A stretch of 64,000 nucleotides of DNA from contig CANTUR010000037.1 of assembly GCA_947683625.1 (NCBI GenBank), positions 3,062,501 through 3,126,500 of the forward strand, read 5' to 3'. Below the pieces are notes generated by a model. It did not search any database. It was given only the letters and a program-made list of their open reading frames with translations, and was not told where the DNA came from. This document shows, piece by piece, positions 21,430-34,276 of this stretch (position 1 is the first letter of the stretch; every line of letters starts with the position of its first letter). The DNA is from Mallotus nudiflorus. Taxonomy: Eukaryota; Streptophyta; Magnoliopsida; Malpighiales; Euphorbiaceae. The position numbers were made by a program, and so were the translations under genes.

Positions 21430-22260
21430 ATATAATCTCATGACAACCTGTCACCATGTCAACCTCCATAAAGCCAATAAAAAAAGGGCACAAAGATGAA
21501 GATTGTAAGAAAAAGGGGCTCACATGACCTATTACTCTCCTTACTTATGATTGAAGGTATTGGGTGAAAATGAGAAGTGACCTCACTCTATCTTTTTTTA
21601 ATCAAGTGACAAACTCAATTTGGATAGCTGGGCTCACAATTTTGTAATTTAAAAATTTATGGTAAATGGTGCTATCTATTGGCGTGAAGTGGATGAAGAG
21701 GGTAAAACTATTTGGCGTGATTGTGATTCTTTTGAGTTTCAAAGAATAGCCAAAGGAGCAACCCCTTTTACCTTAAAGAAGCACACCAAAATTGTAGCAC
21801 CTGAAGAAGATGAGAAGGCCGAGATAAGTAACCCAGTTCAATCCATGCTCAATCAGCTCCAAATTGGGCCTCCAAGTTCACTTGGATGCCCATTTTGGAG
21901 TTTTTCAAACCTCCATCTCCACCTTGGAGTCTTGATTTGATGCCATGAGCCTTAAAATTGATGTTGTTGCTGTTGATGTGGACTATCTGAAAAACATCTC
22001 CATGCCCCTTATGATCATCGTTGATTATACATCTTATTTCATAACATTTTGGTTTTATTTTTTTATGGTTTTCAAATATTTAATATAACTTGATATGGTT
22101 TCAACCTTTTAAATGCTTGGGACTTTTTTTTTGTTTTAGTTTGTTATGAATTTGGATAGGTATTTTGCCCTCTTGCCAAATTATTTTTTTATAGTAACAA
22201 AGGGGGAGAAAAGACCATGATAAGCTTTAAGCCTAGCTGTTTTGGTTATTTTATGACAAT
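21430..22260 (+). pseudogene. Extra 3' reading-frame region of Sire-1 (env-like position), broken
   Basis: Between pol and the 3' LTR, plant Sire elements often carry an additional (env-like) frame. Here a possible ATG at ~21457 begins STSIKPIKKG and soon stops. A second frame, 21659-21940 (93 codons), reads YWREVDEEGKTIWRDC early on and continues in another frame to ~22080, ending in a hydrophobic stretch. I do not recognise a specific domain. The following AACAAAGGGGGAG (~22197-22209) is the purine-rich motif usual in the 3' region of this group. Confidence 0.45.
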
Positions 22261-22577
22261 GATATAGATATTTGTGGATATTGGGTATTTGTGAATTAAA
22301 TTTTTTTTTTTTAGGATTAAATTGGAAGTGCTATATTTCAAACACTATTTTTGTTATTGGTTTGTTTGTTGTTTATTGATTTTTGAATATTCATTATGTG
22401 ATTGTGATTGAATATTGATTTTGCAAAGTTTGTTATTTTTATGTTTGTCTTGGTATGGATATCTATAGTACATGCTTTTGGAATTATTATTGTTGGTAAA
22501 TATGTTGGAATTTTTTTATATATGCATGATTTTGTGGCAAATTACATATGCAAGTTATGATCTTTGAGTTATAATTA

Positions 22578-22876
22578 TGTAATATCCCGAGTTTTTAGAT
22601 AATTTTAAACTGCATTGGGATATGCAGTGTTAATAAATTTTTATATATATTTATGATTATTTAATGAGTTGTTATTTATTAAAGTCATTTTTAATTATTT
22701 TATATTATTTTAAGATATTTACGTAAAATTTTCTCAGAAATTTTATTTTCAGAGAAATTAAGGCGTAAATAATTAAATATCAATTATTTTAAATGGTTTT
22801 ATGAATCTGCATAAGTCCATGCACGATTTTAATTGTCGTATTAAAATATATACATACATATATATATATATGTATG

Positions 22877-22919
<43 letters not shown>

Positions 22920-25909
22920 ATATAAAATTGGTTTGGCATTTGTGACATGTGGTGTGTAATTATTTTGAATATAATAATAATTTATTAGAATAATTAAAGT
23001 ATATATATAAACAAAAAATAAAGTTTGTCAAATTTACAATCAATGCCATCCACTTCCCTTCAAGCTCCCGACGCCCCTCACCACCATCACCGGCGCTGCC
23101 AAGCTCCACCATCACCGTTAGTGTGCCTTCCAGCCAACCACCACCCTCCCAAGCTTCCTCCGCCACCTGTAGCCTCCATTTCCGGCGTTGTTTGGCCAGA
23201 AATCCGAGAATCAACACCAACTTCGTTCTCCTTCGTCCGGCCACCATTTTGAACGCCACCGGTATCTATCTTTTTCTTGAGCTCCGATGAGTTCATTTCC
23301 AAGATTTGTTTCACTTGAAATGGTCTAGATTTCCCTAGGTTTCGATTTTACATTTTCGGCCTACTAGGGTTTTTAATTTTTTTGAGCTTTGATTTCAATG
23401 ATTCATGTAATCTTCCTTCACAAACGTTGATCCTAGTAGCTTAATCTACCTCTGTGAATTTTTGTGGAATTTTTGGGAATTATTTTGATTTTTGTGAATT
23501 TTTGATTATTTTATTAATATTTTCTAATTTTAGAAATTTAATTAAATAAATTATGAAATTGTGATTTATGGTGTTTATAGGTGCTAAAATGAATTTTAGA
23601 AATTTATTTGTAATTTTTGTGATTTTTATATAATTGTTTTGAATTTATTTAGTTTGTGTAATTTTTTGGAAAATTAGGTTAATTATGTGTTTTATTGAAA
23701 TTAATTGGTTAATTGAGTATATTTATTGATATTATTGAACTATATGTTGAGAAATTAATTTTTGAGTAATTATACTATTTTTGGTGAATTTTTGATTAAT
23801 TTTAGGGAATTTACATAACTAGGGGTATTTTGGTAATTTGGCACTAAATTGGCTAAAAATATAATTAAATTGGTTTTAATAGTTATTTTAGGTATAAAAA
23901 TGATTTATAAAAATTATTTAGTATTTTTAACTAATGAAAACTATTTTTCGTAAATTATTTTCAAATTATATATAATATACGAATTTTCTAAATAATTGAG
24001 TTTTTATTGATTTTTAGTAAGTTTTAGGGTTAATTATGCAATTTGGATTTATAAAACGTATTTTGGTCAACATTTACAAATTTATTGAGAATTACTGATT
24101 TTTAATAATACTTTATTTAAAATTAGGGTTTTTATGCATTTATCGGTAAAATAATTATTTATAGCGTTTAAATATCTAAATTGCTATATTTTGAGTATTG
24201 GAGGGAAATTTTGGTATTTTTCATGTGTTCTGTATTATTTTGTGAATTGTGGACCTTGGTCGGTGAATTGTAGTTTGGAGTCCGATTGAGGGATTTTGAA
24301 TTGTGTTTATTCTTGAAGTGTGTTTCTTTGCAGGACCGGCTCTACTCTTTAAGTAGAGAGATGTCCATTTTATAGGGGAGGTTCTGCCGGATTTTTGATA
24401 GAATTCTCGTAAAATGTGATGTCTGGTCAAATTTCTATTCTAATTCTGTGTCTAAGATTCTAGATCGAGTCTTTAGAACTTTCGTTAGATTTATTCTGAT
24501 TTCGTGTTGTCATTTGTTTGTTTAGTTGCGCCGAGACTGAGGCCTAGTGGACCATGCCCATCAGATCGTCTCGAGGAGCGTAATAACTATGAGTTGTTAT
24601 TTTATATATACGTGTTATAGGATGCATGTTTTAGAAATGTATGATTTATTTTATAAATTATGCATGAATGGTATAATTATTTCTTGGGTTTATTTTTGGT
24701 ATATTTTTAGTATATTGTTGGCATATTTTAAATTATATGCATTTTTTATTAATGATTTATACTTAAAATGTTTTTAAGTATATTTATGGTTTATTTCTAG
24801 TTTATTTTATAGTTAAACTGAATTTTATTGACGTATATATACTAGAAATATACTTGGTTTATATTTGGTATATTTCTAGTATATATATGGTTTATATTGT
24901 TATTTTATTTAATATTATGCATCATTTTTTTTATGAATGTATGTTTTATATATAAATGAAGGATATCAATAGAATGTGCTACCTAGTGGGCAGCACTAAG
25001 ACCGAGTACATACCAGTACGTCGATAGCATTTAGGCTTTATTACTAACCTATTTGTGGATATTGATTGGATTGATTTGATTTGATGTGAGATGTGATTTG
25101 AGAGTGTGATTGCTGGAGCTCGGTTGACCAGGGGTCTCGGGGCCAATTACACTGACAGTCAGACTGCTGGAGCTTGGTTGACTTAGTGTCTTGGGGCTAG
25201 TCTACTGTCCAAATGGAACAAGTGAAATTATTTGGAATAAATGAGCCTGCATGGCTAGAGTGTTGTCTAACACTGTTTGAGGTTGCGATTTGCTAGGGTT
25301 CTATTTGATCCTTTATATACGGATGTATTTCTTAATATTTATATAAAATGATTTTACTACATTTGTGTGATTTTGCCTGTATATATATTTATTATATATA
25401 CTATTGAATGTGTGCAATTGTCATTTAGCTATGCATGTATATATATTATAACAATTCACTCAGTGAGGTCTGACTCCCCTCTGTTGACTATTTTTCAGGA
25501 GAGTCTACGTCTTTAGACCTCAATAGTAGACCTATACGTCAGATTTCTTCCGTCCCGACTTTGCTATGTAAACTGCTTAATTTTATTTTTTTATAATCTA
25601 GACACTGCAGTAGTTGTAGTCAGTTGGGATATTTATGTACTATGATTGTATAAGATTTGTATTATAAATATTTGAATTGAGATTTGTATTTAAAGATATT
25701 ATTTGTATATAAGATGAGTTGTTTATTTAAATCCATTGGTGGATTATTATTTTATTATTTATGAAATTTATTTCCGTTGCGAGTGATTTTATTTATGTTA
25801 TTATTACTATTGCATGTTTTTATTTATTTTAAGGCTTGCTACGGGTTCCGGATTCGAAAGAATTCCTGTTCCTTAGTGTCGGTCATGGTCCTTGTTTTGG
25901 GTCATGACA
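22578..25909 (+). mobile_element. Solo LTR A of a Tekay-like gypsy chromovirus
   Basis: 3332 bp beginning TGTAATATCCCGAG and ending GGTCATGACA, with a perfect 5-bp target duplication AATTA (22573-22577 and 25910-25914). It is collinear with both LTRs of the full element at 40853-53357, including the GC-rich block (~23040-23300), the hairpin at 24340-24358 and two 54-bp tandem units from 25111. No internal domain is present, so it arose by LTR-LTR recombination. It lies within the 3' region of Sire-1. Confidence 0.95.
22860..22918. repeat. (TA)n / (TG)n compound microsatellite
   Basis: Alternating TATATA and TGTGTG runs near the presumed U3 end of solo LTR A. Confidence 0.9.
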
Positions 25910-25914
25910 AATTA

Positions 25915-26451
25915 TGACTATAGCTGTGTTATTTTTGGAATTGTATTGTTCTCACAGGTCATAATTTTTATATCATGGCTATGATTTTGCAATCATGATT
26001 GTTGTAATTGTGATTGTGATTTTTGTGATTAACACTTTTTGTCTCTGCTCTCTTTCTTGTTATTTTTTTTATAGTAATAAAGAGGGTGAAAATGTAAAAT
26101 GTTTTGAATTGTATTTTGTAAATTGTGCTTGGGGAGAAAGGTTTGTTTTTGGATATTGGATATGTCTATTGTGTTTATTGCAAATGGGAGAATTATTTTT
26201 TAACATATTTTGGAAATTGTGAATTGTTGGTTGATGAATATATTTTCCTTGAATATGTTTTAGTTGTGAATTGTGAGTTGAACTGTGATTACTATGATCA
26301 TGTCACTACTTTTATCATTGATGTCTTTGTTGCTCAAATATGCAAAATGGACTTATTGATTTATACATTTTTAAATTTAGGCTTTATTTTATGGGGGAGT
26401 AATTCCTTCTAATTCTTTAGCCTAATTTTACATAATTATTTTGTTATTATT
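25915..26451 (+). other. Sire-1 3' untranslated internal region
   Basis: The continuation of Sire-1 after solo LTR A. Short frames rich in Cys, Phe and Val have no recognisable domain. Confidence 0.5.
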
Positions 26452-26463
26452 AAAAAGGGGAGA
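26452..26463 (+). other. Polypurine tract of Sire-1
   Basis: AAAAAGGGGAGA lies directly before the 3' LTR start at 26465. Confidence 0.85.
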
Positions 26464-26464
26464 T

Positions 26465-26797
26465 TGTTGAACCTTTAGGGGTAAAATAGTCATTTTTTAT
26501 GGTCACATGTAATTAAGTAAAATTATATTTAATCAGTGTGCTTAAGTGTTTATATTCAGGTCAATTAAATATGTAATAATTAATTGTGGCACAAGCAGTG
26601 ATAAAATCCATCATGATCATAACTGCTCAAGTCATGTAATGAAAAGTCAATATATTAATTTTCCAAGTGTGTAGCTCTGTCATGAGTGGTGATGAACCCA
26701 TAATAAATGGTGACAAGGGTCAAAATTGAAGTTAGAACTTTTTGTCAAAATCTAAAGTCAAAAGTGGTCAAATATAATGGGAATCATCATTACATAT
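26465..26797 (+). repeat. 3' LTR of Sire-1, first part
   Basis: Starts TGTTGAACC and aligns with 16826-17158 of the 5' LTR. It is split after 26797 by the insertion of solo LTR B (target duplication CATAT). Confidence 0.9.
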
Positions 26798-28341
26798 TGT
26801 CACGACCCAAACCCGAGGCTACGTGATTGACACTAGGGAATGGGTAGGCAAAAGGCTCCCGAAACCCATAGTAAGCCTTAAAGAAAAGAAAAATAAAAGT
26901 TTATTTTATACCAGAACACATTATCAAACTAATTTTTCTAAAAATAAACATAATCGTGCGTATTATAAAATGTTCTTCATCATCAAATATCATAAATCAA
27001 TCTTAAACATTATACATAAGCGTGATTCATTAAAACTCCAATACAAGTATATTTAAGTCATATAAACTCATAGTACACACACTACTGCAGTATGCTAGAG
27101 TCGCTGCTACAGTATGCTAGAGTCACTACTACAGTGTAGCTCACAATAACCTACATAATATAGCCGGTGATAAAGAAATCCAGCGTAGAGGCGGTATGAG
27201 GTCGAACTCCCAAGCTCCTAAAAAAAAATAGATTGAGGGGAATCAGACCTCACTAAGTAAGTTAACAAAAAGAGTTATACTATTTGAAAATATTTTTGAA
27301 AACCATATAGTTATAGTGAAAATAATTTATAGCATATATATATAGTTTTTGAAAAATCTCGGTAGAATCCTAAACCCAAATTTCTAAATGGCTAATTGGG
27401 CCCACTTAATCCACATAGACTGTCAGTCCTCGAGAGCAAAGGCATCAATCGAGGCACTAAGCCGCAGTCATCCTCTTAATCCAAATACATGACACTGGTG
27501 GTCCCCGAGAGCTAAGGCATCCATCGAGGCACCCATCCCAATCCATTATTAACTTCCCAATCACTGGCGATCCCAAAGGCTTCCATCGAGGCACCCATCC
27601 TAGTTTATCCACAAGTCATACACACATCGGATCCATGTCTCAATCTCTACCATGTGCACACGATCCTGGTAAAACCCACAAGGTAGCCCGTTCTACCAAA
27701 ATTTCTCAAAACTAAATTTAAATAAATAAAATGCACTTAAATCATAAATAGCAGCATTTAAATTAAATAAATCATATAATGAATACTAAAAATATGAGTG
27801 CATGCATCTTTAAATAAAACATACGCACAGATCAATTTATTAACTTACAGGACGAGCAAGAAGGCTGACGACCGCACGTCTATCTTAATCCAACAGCTTC
27901 CTCTCTAGAAAAAAAATAATAGACCCATTTTAAAAATATGTCTATAGAATAAAAATCAAAAATCGACATAAATATCAAAATTCTAGACTAACTCAAGGAA
28001 GACTGGATAAGACTTGATAGATAAGGAAAAACCCTAATTAACGCTAGGAATTTACGGAAGATGTCATGTTTTACGAGAAAATCTACCAAAATTTTGGTAA
28101 AGTCTCCTCTGTAAAACGGACATCTCTCTACTATAGGTAGAGCCATTCTTGCACAGAAAAATGCACTTCTAGTATTCACAGACATTCACACTTGAGTCGG
28201 GCTTCCATAACTACACTTAGCCCCAACCGAGATCATAACTCAACCATCACACAAAAATTAAATCATTTATTTCCCAAAAATACACATTACATGTAAATAT
28301 CCATAATTAATATAACCATTTATATTTGTTACCAAAATAAC

Positions 28342-28345
<4 letters not shown>

Positions 28346-28397
<52 letters not shown>
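28346..28397. repeat. (TA)n microsatellite in solo LTR B
   Basis: About 26 TA units in the AT-rich interval of the LTR. Confidence 0.95.
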
Positions 28398-28399
<2 letters not shown>

Positions 28400-29591
28400 G
28401 AAACAATACTCAAAATTAACATTACTTAATTAAAAATATCAATTAATTTATAAAAATCTTCTAAACCTCTTAAATATTAAATAAAACTAACTAAAACATA
28501 TATTTAATTATAATTAGCATAAAATTACATATTTACCCATATACTAGAAAAACACACATAATACTCAAAATAATACCTAATATATTATTTAAAATTAATT
28601 TTTGAAAATTAGTGTTAATTAGTCTAAAATAGTAAATAATTTGTAAAAATCCTTTTAAATTCCTTAATTATTATTAAAACCAACCACAATTTATTATTTA
28701 ACTATAATTAACACAAAATTACATTTTTACCCCTATAATACATAAATTTATATAATATATTATTATTGCTCAAAAATTCCCTAAAATTTATTTTCTTTTA
28801 ACATATATTTTATTAATATTAATTAAAACACACATTTAAACCGATATTCCAACAAAATTCAACTCTAACCCAATTATTCCATCAAATCATCCTAATATAT
28901 ATATCATAAAAACCTAAAAATAATTATAACAAAATATTATATAAATTCTAACATAATTAACATAATTTTATATTTATTTTCCGAGTAATCAAATCTAAAG
29001 TAATAAAATTATAATTAACTAAATAACTTTAAAATATAATTTTATAAAACCAAATATATAATAATCATACAAAATCATAAACCAAAAATTAAAAATAAAT
29101 TCTGAAAAAATCAAATAATTCACAAATAATTACCTAAAATTAAAATAAACATCATTAAACATTAAACAATCTTAACTAACCAAGAATCTACCAAGAACAA
29201 CCAAGATCAAGCAAGAAAAGAAGAGATCAAGTGAGTGACACTCACCGTCCAGCTGAGAAGAACGAGGGAGGAGGGAGAGAGCTTGCTGCCACCGGAAATG
29301 GAGACCAATGGAGCAGCTCAGGCGAAGCAAGAAGGTAGCGACTGGCGGAGGGGAACAGAGCTGGGTAGACAGGAAATGCAGGACCGTCGTGCGCGAAGGG
29401 GAAGAAACTTGCTGCTTGGCGGGGAAAGGAAGAGAGCAGCGGCAGTTAGGGAGCTTGGACGACGACAGCAATGGTGGTTTCAGACGGTGATGGAGGCGAC
29501 ACAATGAGGGAAAGGGGCAATGATGGTGACAGATGGAATGAGGGGGCTGTAGTTTGGTGAGCTTCGGGTTTTTTTCTTGGTAAGTTCTATT

Positions 29592-29667
29592 CTAACACAC
29601 ACACACACACACATATATATATACATTTGTATGTATTTGTATATATATACTCCTAAATTCACATGTA

Positions 29668-29710
<43 letters not shown>

Positions 29711-29767
29711 AGTCCCAAATTACATACTATACATGCATTTTCACACACATGCACGTATGTAAATACC

Positions 29768-29829
<62 letters not shown>

Positions 29830-29860
29830 CATATATAAGCGTGTTTGTGTGTATATATAT
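29592..29860. repeat. Cluster of (CA)n and (TA)n microsatellites in solo LTR B
   Basis: (CA)n near 29595-29612 and (TA)n near 29671-29702 and 29771-29825, separated by short unique pieces. Any reading frames here are artefacts of the repeats. Confidence 0.9.
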
Positions 29861-29980
29861 ATACATATATCTCAATTAAATAGCTAGATAAGTAACAATT
29901 GTATAATATAATTTAAAATTAATTATTAATAACACAAATTCGGAAATTACTTTATTTAAATAAAAATATAGGGTATTACA

Positions 29981-30307
29981 CATATGGTCATAAGCAAGTT
30001 CCAATCACTAGAAAAATTTTTCAAGTAAAAGCATGGAGTTCTAAGTTACAAAATTCCAAAAGTTACCAAAGCTAGTCGTGACTAGTGTCACCACTAGCGT
30101 TATGAGCAAGTAAGTCAGGACACACCCATCATGAGTGGAGATAGAGTTTTCATAAGCAATGACGGCCAATTCTAAAAGTGGCAGAAAGTTTCATGACCAG
30201 TGTTACTAACATTGTCATGATCATGAAAATGGGTGAATTTGAATTTTTATCTTGGCACCCCTACTCTCATGAGCAATGATGATTTTTCATGAGTTAAGAT
30301 AATGTGG
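29981..30307 (+). repeat. 3' LTR of Sire-1, second part, truncated
   Basis: Resumes at CATATGGTCATAAGCAAG and aligns with 17154-17485 of the 5' LTR (GTGTCACCACT, CATGAGTGG, GATTTTTCATGAG), then diverges abruptly after AATGTGGA. The remaining ~700 bp of the LTR is missing, so there is no 3' target duplication to check. Confidence 0.85.
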
Positions 30308-30339
30308 AATTAATTTTTCAAAAATACGGTATTCTTCCT

Positions 30340-31010
30340 TCTTTCTTCTTTTCTTTTTCTTTTCATCTCTTTCCCTTTTTTTGTTGGTTATTTTTTCGAT
30401 TTTTTTTCTTGGTTTATTTTCAATTTTTGAGCTTGTTTTTATTATGGTTTTTGTTATTATTTTTATGATTGTTTTTGGTTATTTTTTTTTGTTGCTTTAT
30501 TTTCAATTTTTTGAGTTTGTTTTTGTTGTTGTTTTTTTTTTTTCAATGTTTTGTTGTTTCTTGGTTCATTTTTAAATTTTTGAGCTTACTTTATAGTGAT
30601 TTTCTAGTTGTTCATGGTTGTTTTATGGTTATTTTAAAAAAAAAATATGAAAACAACCAGAAAAATAATAACTGTAAGATAACCTCATAAAATATAAAGC
30701 TGAAACAACAAAAAACTAATAAAAAAAACCATCAAAACAACTAAAAAATTCTGTGTGGTTGTTTTTGGTTATTTTTTTATTTTTTATTTTTTTCTTTGTT
30801 CATTTTTAATTTTTTTGAACTTTTTTTATAGTGATTTTGTAGTTTTTTTTTATTTGTTAATGGTTGTTTTGAAAAAAAACTATAAACAAACTATGAAAAC
30901 AATTGAAAACAATCAGAGCAATAACAATTGCAAGATAACCTCATAAAACATAAACATGAATCACCAAAAAAACAAAACCACTAGTCAAAACAACCAAAAA
31001 ACATTGTACA
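30340..31010. repeat. T-rich degenerate tandem repeats with inverted A-rich segments
   Basis: A motif of the form TTGGTTATTTTTTT...TTCATTTTTGAGCTT recurs at least four times between 30380 and 30830. A larger unit (TTTATAGTGATTTT ... GGTTGTTTT ... AAGATAACCTCATAAAA) occurs twice, at about 30590-30700 and 30825-30950. A-rich stretches (AACAACCAGAAAA) complement the T-rich ones, so the region can fold back on itself. Open frames here are low-complexity Phe/Leu/Val and are not genes. Confidence 0.6.
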
Positions 31011-31321
31011 AATGAAAATATCAAGAAAAAATAAATAAAAAGAAAAAGAAAAAGAACCACAAATAACCAGAAAACAACCTAAACCAAGAAATAATAAAAA
31101 ATATAAAAATTGTAAAAATGAAAAAATAATAATAATGATGAAAAATATTTTGATAAACATAAAAAAAGAAGCCTAAAGTGAAGATGAAAAAAAGTGTAAT
31201 TTTCTTTTATTATAATTAGTCCTTAATTTAAATTAAACTCTGTGTCAAGTTTCTCGTATATCTTGGATTCATATGGTGTTTCCTTTTAACCTTGATGCAC
31301 AATGGTCATTAAGTTAATGAA

Positions 31322-31323
<2 letters not shown>

Positions 31324-31387
<64 letters not shown>
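31324..31387. repeat. (TA)n microsatellite
   Basis: About 32 uninterrupted TA units. Confidence 0.97.
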
Positions 31388-31390
<3 letters not shown>

Positions 31391-33219
31391 GGATCAGTAT
31401 TATAAAATTGTGAGATCTCATTGTGAAGGAGAGAAATTAAATCGAAAACCTATTCCTTTTTCAAAGTAATTACTTCTAACACTTGAACTAAATCTCAGAT
31501 GTCCTTTTAATTGGACTATAAATGTTTTGGAGAATACAAATATGGAATTAGTCATTCTTCAGCCCTTAGTGCCGGTCAAAGAACGCATTATTCTGTCGAC
31601 TAAAGCTGATTTTATTGACATTTTCTCTTTGCTTCCCACTCCATTATTTTTACTCTGACCAATCCTAAACCTGTTTCAAAATTTTTAATTCATTAATGCT
31701 CCAGCCAAACGGGAAAAACAAATGTGCAAAGAGTAATATTATGAGCCATTATATGAATAGACAACTAGCTATACATTATTATTAGAAATCAAGGTTAATA
31801 ATTTTTTTATGATTTTATGAATTTTTTAATTTAATAATTTTTATTTGAAAAAATTAAAAAGTGATATACCATCTAAATAGTAGAAAATGCTATAAATTTT
31901 AAAAATGTAAAACTTCAAAAATTGTTAAAAAATTATACTTTAAATTCATTAATTAATAGCTAAATTAAAAAAGGGATAAATTAGTATAACAAAAATAATG
32001 ATGTCATAATATATTACTAAAAAGAAGGAATTAAATAATATATTTGAGCAAATCGCATAAGGGTTTTAATAATTTACCCTTTTATTTATATGTATAGTTT
32101 GAATAATATCAATTTAATATTAAAATATGCATATTCAATTTTTGCTAATTATTTAATTATTAATTTTAAATTCTTACAATTTATAATGTAGAATTCGCAA
32201 CATTTAAAAAATTCATTATTTTTATAATATAAAATTTTTAACAATTTCATAAATAATGAAAATTTTTTAATCTTTATTTAAATTTTAAATTTTTATTTTA
32301 ATATAACTTATTTATTTATAAAAGTTGTGAAATAATGCTTTTATTATTTTAACAAATTATAAAGTTATTTTGAGTTAGAAGGTACATGTTTAAATAATTT
32401 TTTAATTACAATAATCAATTTGAACTTTTTTGACATAAAATTTGTCTATAATAATAGGAAAATGAGCTAAAAACTCAAGGTGGAGCGCATGCAAGAACTT
32501 ATCTTACCAAAGTCATCATAGAGAGCCCTAAAAATATACGAATTTTGCAAATTAATATGTCTATGAAGTTAGACCTTTTAAGTACATGAAAAAATTAGAA
32601 TTTTAGTTACAAATACAGTGAACTATAGATGTATTTGGCAATTTTAATTTATGTGTCATTTGTTTCATAAAAAATAAAAATAACAATGAAAATTGTAATT
32701 AACAATTTTGGTCACTGATGATTGATTGACTAAAAAATTATATTAAAATGAAAAATAGATTTCTCCATTAATAAATTTCTATCAGTAATGAATATCTATT
32801 CTCATCGGAATCAAGTTAAATCAATTAAAAATTGGTAAAATATTAAATATTGTTATATTTGATTAAACTTCATAAAAAAAAATATTTTTTAAGGTAATAT
32901 ATATATATATGTCAAAATATTTTAACAAAGAAATTTATGAAAATAATAAATAATTCAAAAATTTTATTGTAGATAATTATAATGCTTATTTTTTGTTATA
33001 AAAAATAATTATAAAATTACGTTTATATATAAATAATATCAATTCTGATTCCCATTCACATTTCACAATAAATTAAATACTTTATTAAAATTTTATTTTA
33101 TTTCTAATTTTCTTTTATTCCAATTTGAATTTTGAAATATGAATAAAAGCCCTCTTAAATCTATTTCTCTATCTCTAATTTTATTTTTCACTTAATCTAT
33201 CAAATCCAACTTTAGTAAT
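31388..33219. other. AT-rich intergenic DNA, no gene seen
   Basis: 1.8 kb of A/T-rich sequence without long frames, recognised repeats or RNA genes. Confidence 0.5.
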
Positions 33220-33228
33220 TTATTTTTA

Positions 33229-33522
33229 GAACAATTATAATCACCCCCTTGAGGTTTATCATAATTTACTAGTCTATTCCTGTATTTTAAAAGTCAATTA
33301 ATAACCTTTTTATATTTGATTTTATTAATTATTTTTTTATTTTATTAATTAAATATCTTTTCAGATTTGATATTTTTATTGTAAACTTCAGAAGCTACTT
33401 AGTCAAAGGGAAAAATAATTAATAAATTAATCAAATCTAAAGAAGTATTTAGTTAATTTTAGAAATTGTAAGGATGAATTAGTAAATTAGGACAAACCAC
33501 ATAGGTGATTGTAATTTACCTA
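33229..33522. mobile_element. MULE-like MITE (294 bp)
   Basis: The left end GAACAATTATAATCACCCCC and the reverse complement of the right end (TAGGTAAATTACAATCACC) begin long imperfect inverted arms that also share TTTACTA and TTAATTTATTAATT words. Flanking 9-mers TTATTTTTA (33220-33228) and TTATTTTTT (33523-33531) differ at one base, fitting the 9-bp duplication of Mutator-like elements. The end sequence ATCACCCCCTTGAGGTTT resembles a common eudicot MITE type. Confidence 0.7.
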
Positions 33523-33531
33523 TTATTTTTT

Positions 33532-34276
33532 TCATAAATTTTTCTCGATCTCATAAGAGGAATGCCGGTTCTTTTCGGGACAAAGAATGGAGATCTTTCT
33601 TTTTGTGGATATGTGGGACCCAAGTATTCAATGGCCAATTCTTATTCTTCTATGTCTTTTTTTTTTTTTGGAGAGAAATAGCTTGCTAAGTTATATATTA
33701 TATATTTCCCATATTTGAATATTTTTTTCAAATTTATTTATTTTTTCATTTTGGTTATGTCCTAATCTATATTTTTAAAATCACTTATTCTCTTTTTTTT
33801 TGGTTAAATTTCGAAAGATATTTTTTTAAGATCCATTTAACCCAGCTTTCTCTAAATTAATATCAAAATACATAATATAATATAATTAAAATATTTTTTT
33901 TAACTCAAAAAACTAAAATATAAATTAGCTAATTTTTAATGAAATGAAAATGTAACTTTGATTATTATGCATTAAAATTTATATTTGTCGAACTTGTAAC
34001 ATTTTTGTCCTCCAGCATGTAAATCGGGAATCGTGGTTATTAAAATAAATAATAATTAAAATAAATTAAATCTTATATTGAATAATGTAATTAATCAAAA
34101 GGTTTAATTTATATTTAAATTTAAGAGGTGAGGACCTAAGGTTAGAGTAGAGAAGAAAAAAGGATTTAAAGTGAATTTATGAAATGATGTGGCAACTACG
34201 TGCTAATTCTCCCTTCTTTGCTTTTAACATTATTAAAAAAGGAAAAAAAAAAGTCTCTGCATTAAAAGAGAAAATA
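33532..34276. other. AT-rich intergenic DNA, no gene seen
   Basis: No coding or repeat signal recognised before the Sire-2 LTR. Confidence 0.5.

Larger units (their letters stand above)
26798..29980 (-). mobile_element. Solo LTR B of a related chromovirus, minus orientation
   Basis: 3183 bp from TGTCACGACCC to GGGTATTACA, the reverse-complement ends of the LTR type at 22578 and 40853, flanked by a perfect target duplication CATAT (26793-26797 and 29981-29985). Read on the minus strand it has the same order of landmarks: GC-rich block (~29500-29250), donor-like GGTGAGTG (~29245), AT-rich interval, hairpin (28142-28126), and ...GGTCGTGACA end. It is clearly more diverged than the other three copies, so it belongs to a separate subfamily. 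It interrupts the Sire-1 3' LTR. Confidence 0.93.
16826..30307 (+). mobile_element. Sire-type copia retrotransposon (Sire-1), deleted, truncated and twice invaded
   Basis: The element runs from a 1360-bp 5' LTR (TGTTGAATC...TTACA) through gag and partial pol, an extra 3' frame and a polypurine tract, to a 3' LTR that starts TGTTGAACC at 26465. Two solo LTRs of a gypsy chromovirus sit inside it: 22578-25909 (same orientation) and 26798-29980 (opposite, inside the 3' LTR). The 3' LTR matches only the first ~660 bp of the 5' LTR and stops near 30307, so about 700 bp is missing. Gag motifs (ATWDDSS) and layout match the plant Sire group of copia elements. It cannot code for working proteins. Confidence 0.88.

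Noticed and set aside
23025..23252. Pro/His/Ser-rich open frame in the GC-rich block of solo LTR A, and overlapping minus-strand frames
   Set aside because: It lies inside an LTR, is not kept open in the equivalent blocks at ~41300-41570 and ~50570-50820, and has no domain.
29172..29507. Open frames on both strands in the GC-rich block of solo LTR B
   Set aside because: Same LTR block as above in the opposite orientation; composition explains the lack of stops.
29480..29762. Frames rich in Tyr/Ile/His
   Set aside because: Products of (CA)n and (TA)n microsatellites.
30381..30946. Phe/Leu/Val-rich frames resembling membrane proteins
   Set aside because: Translations of T-rich degenerate repeats with no start context or conservation.
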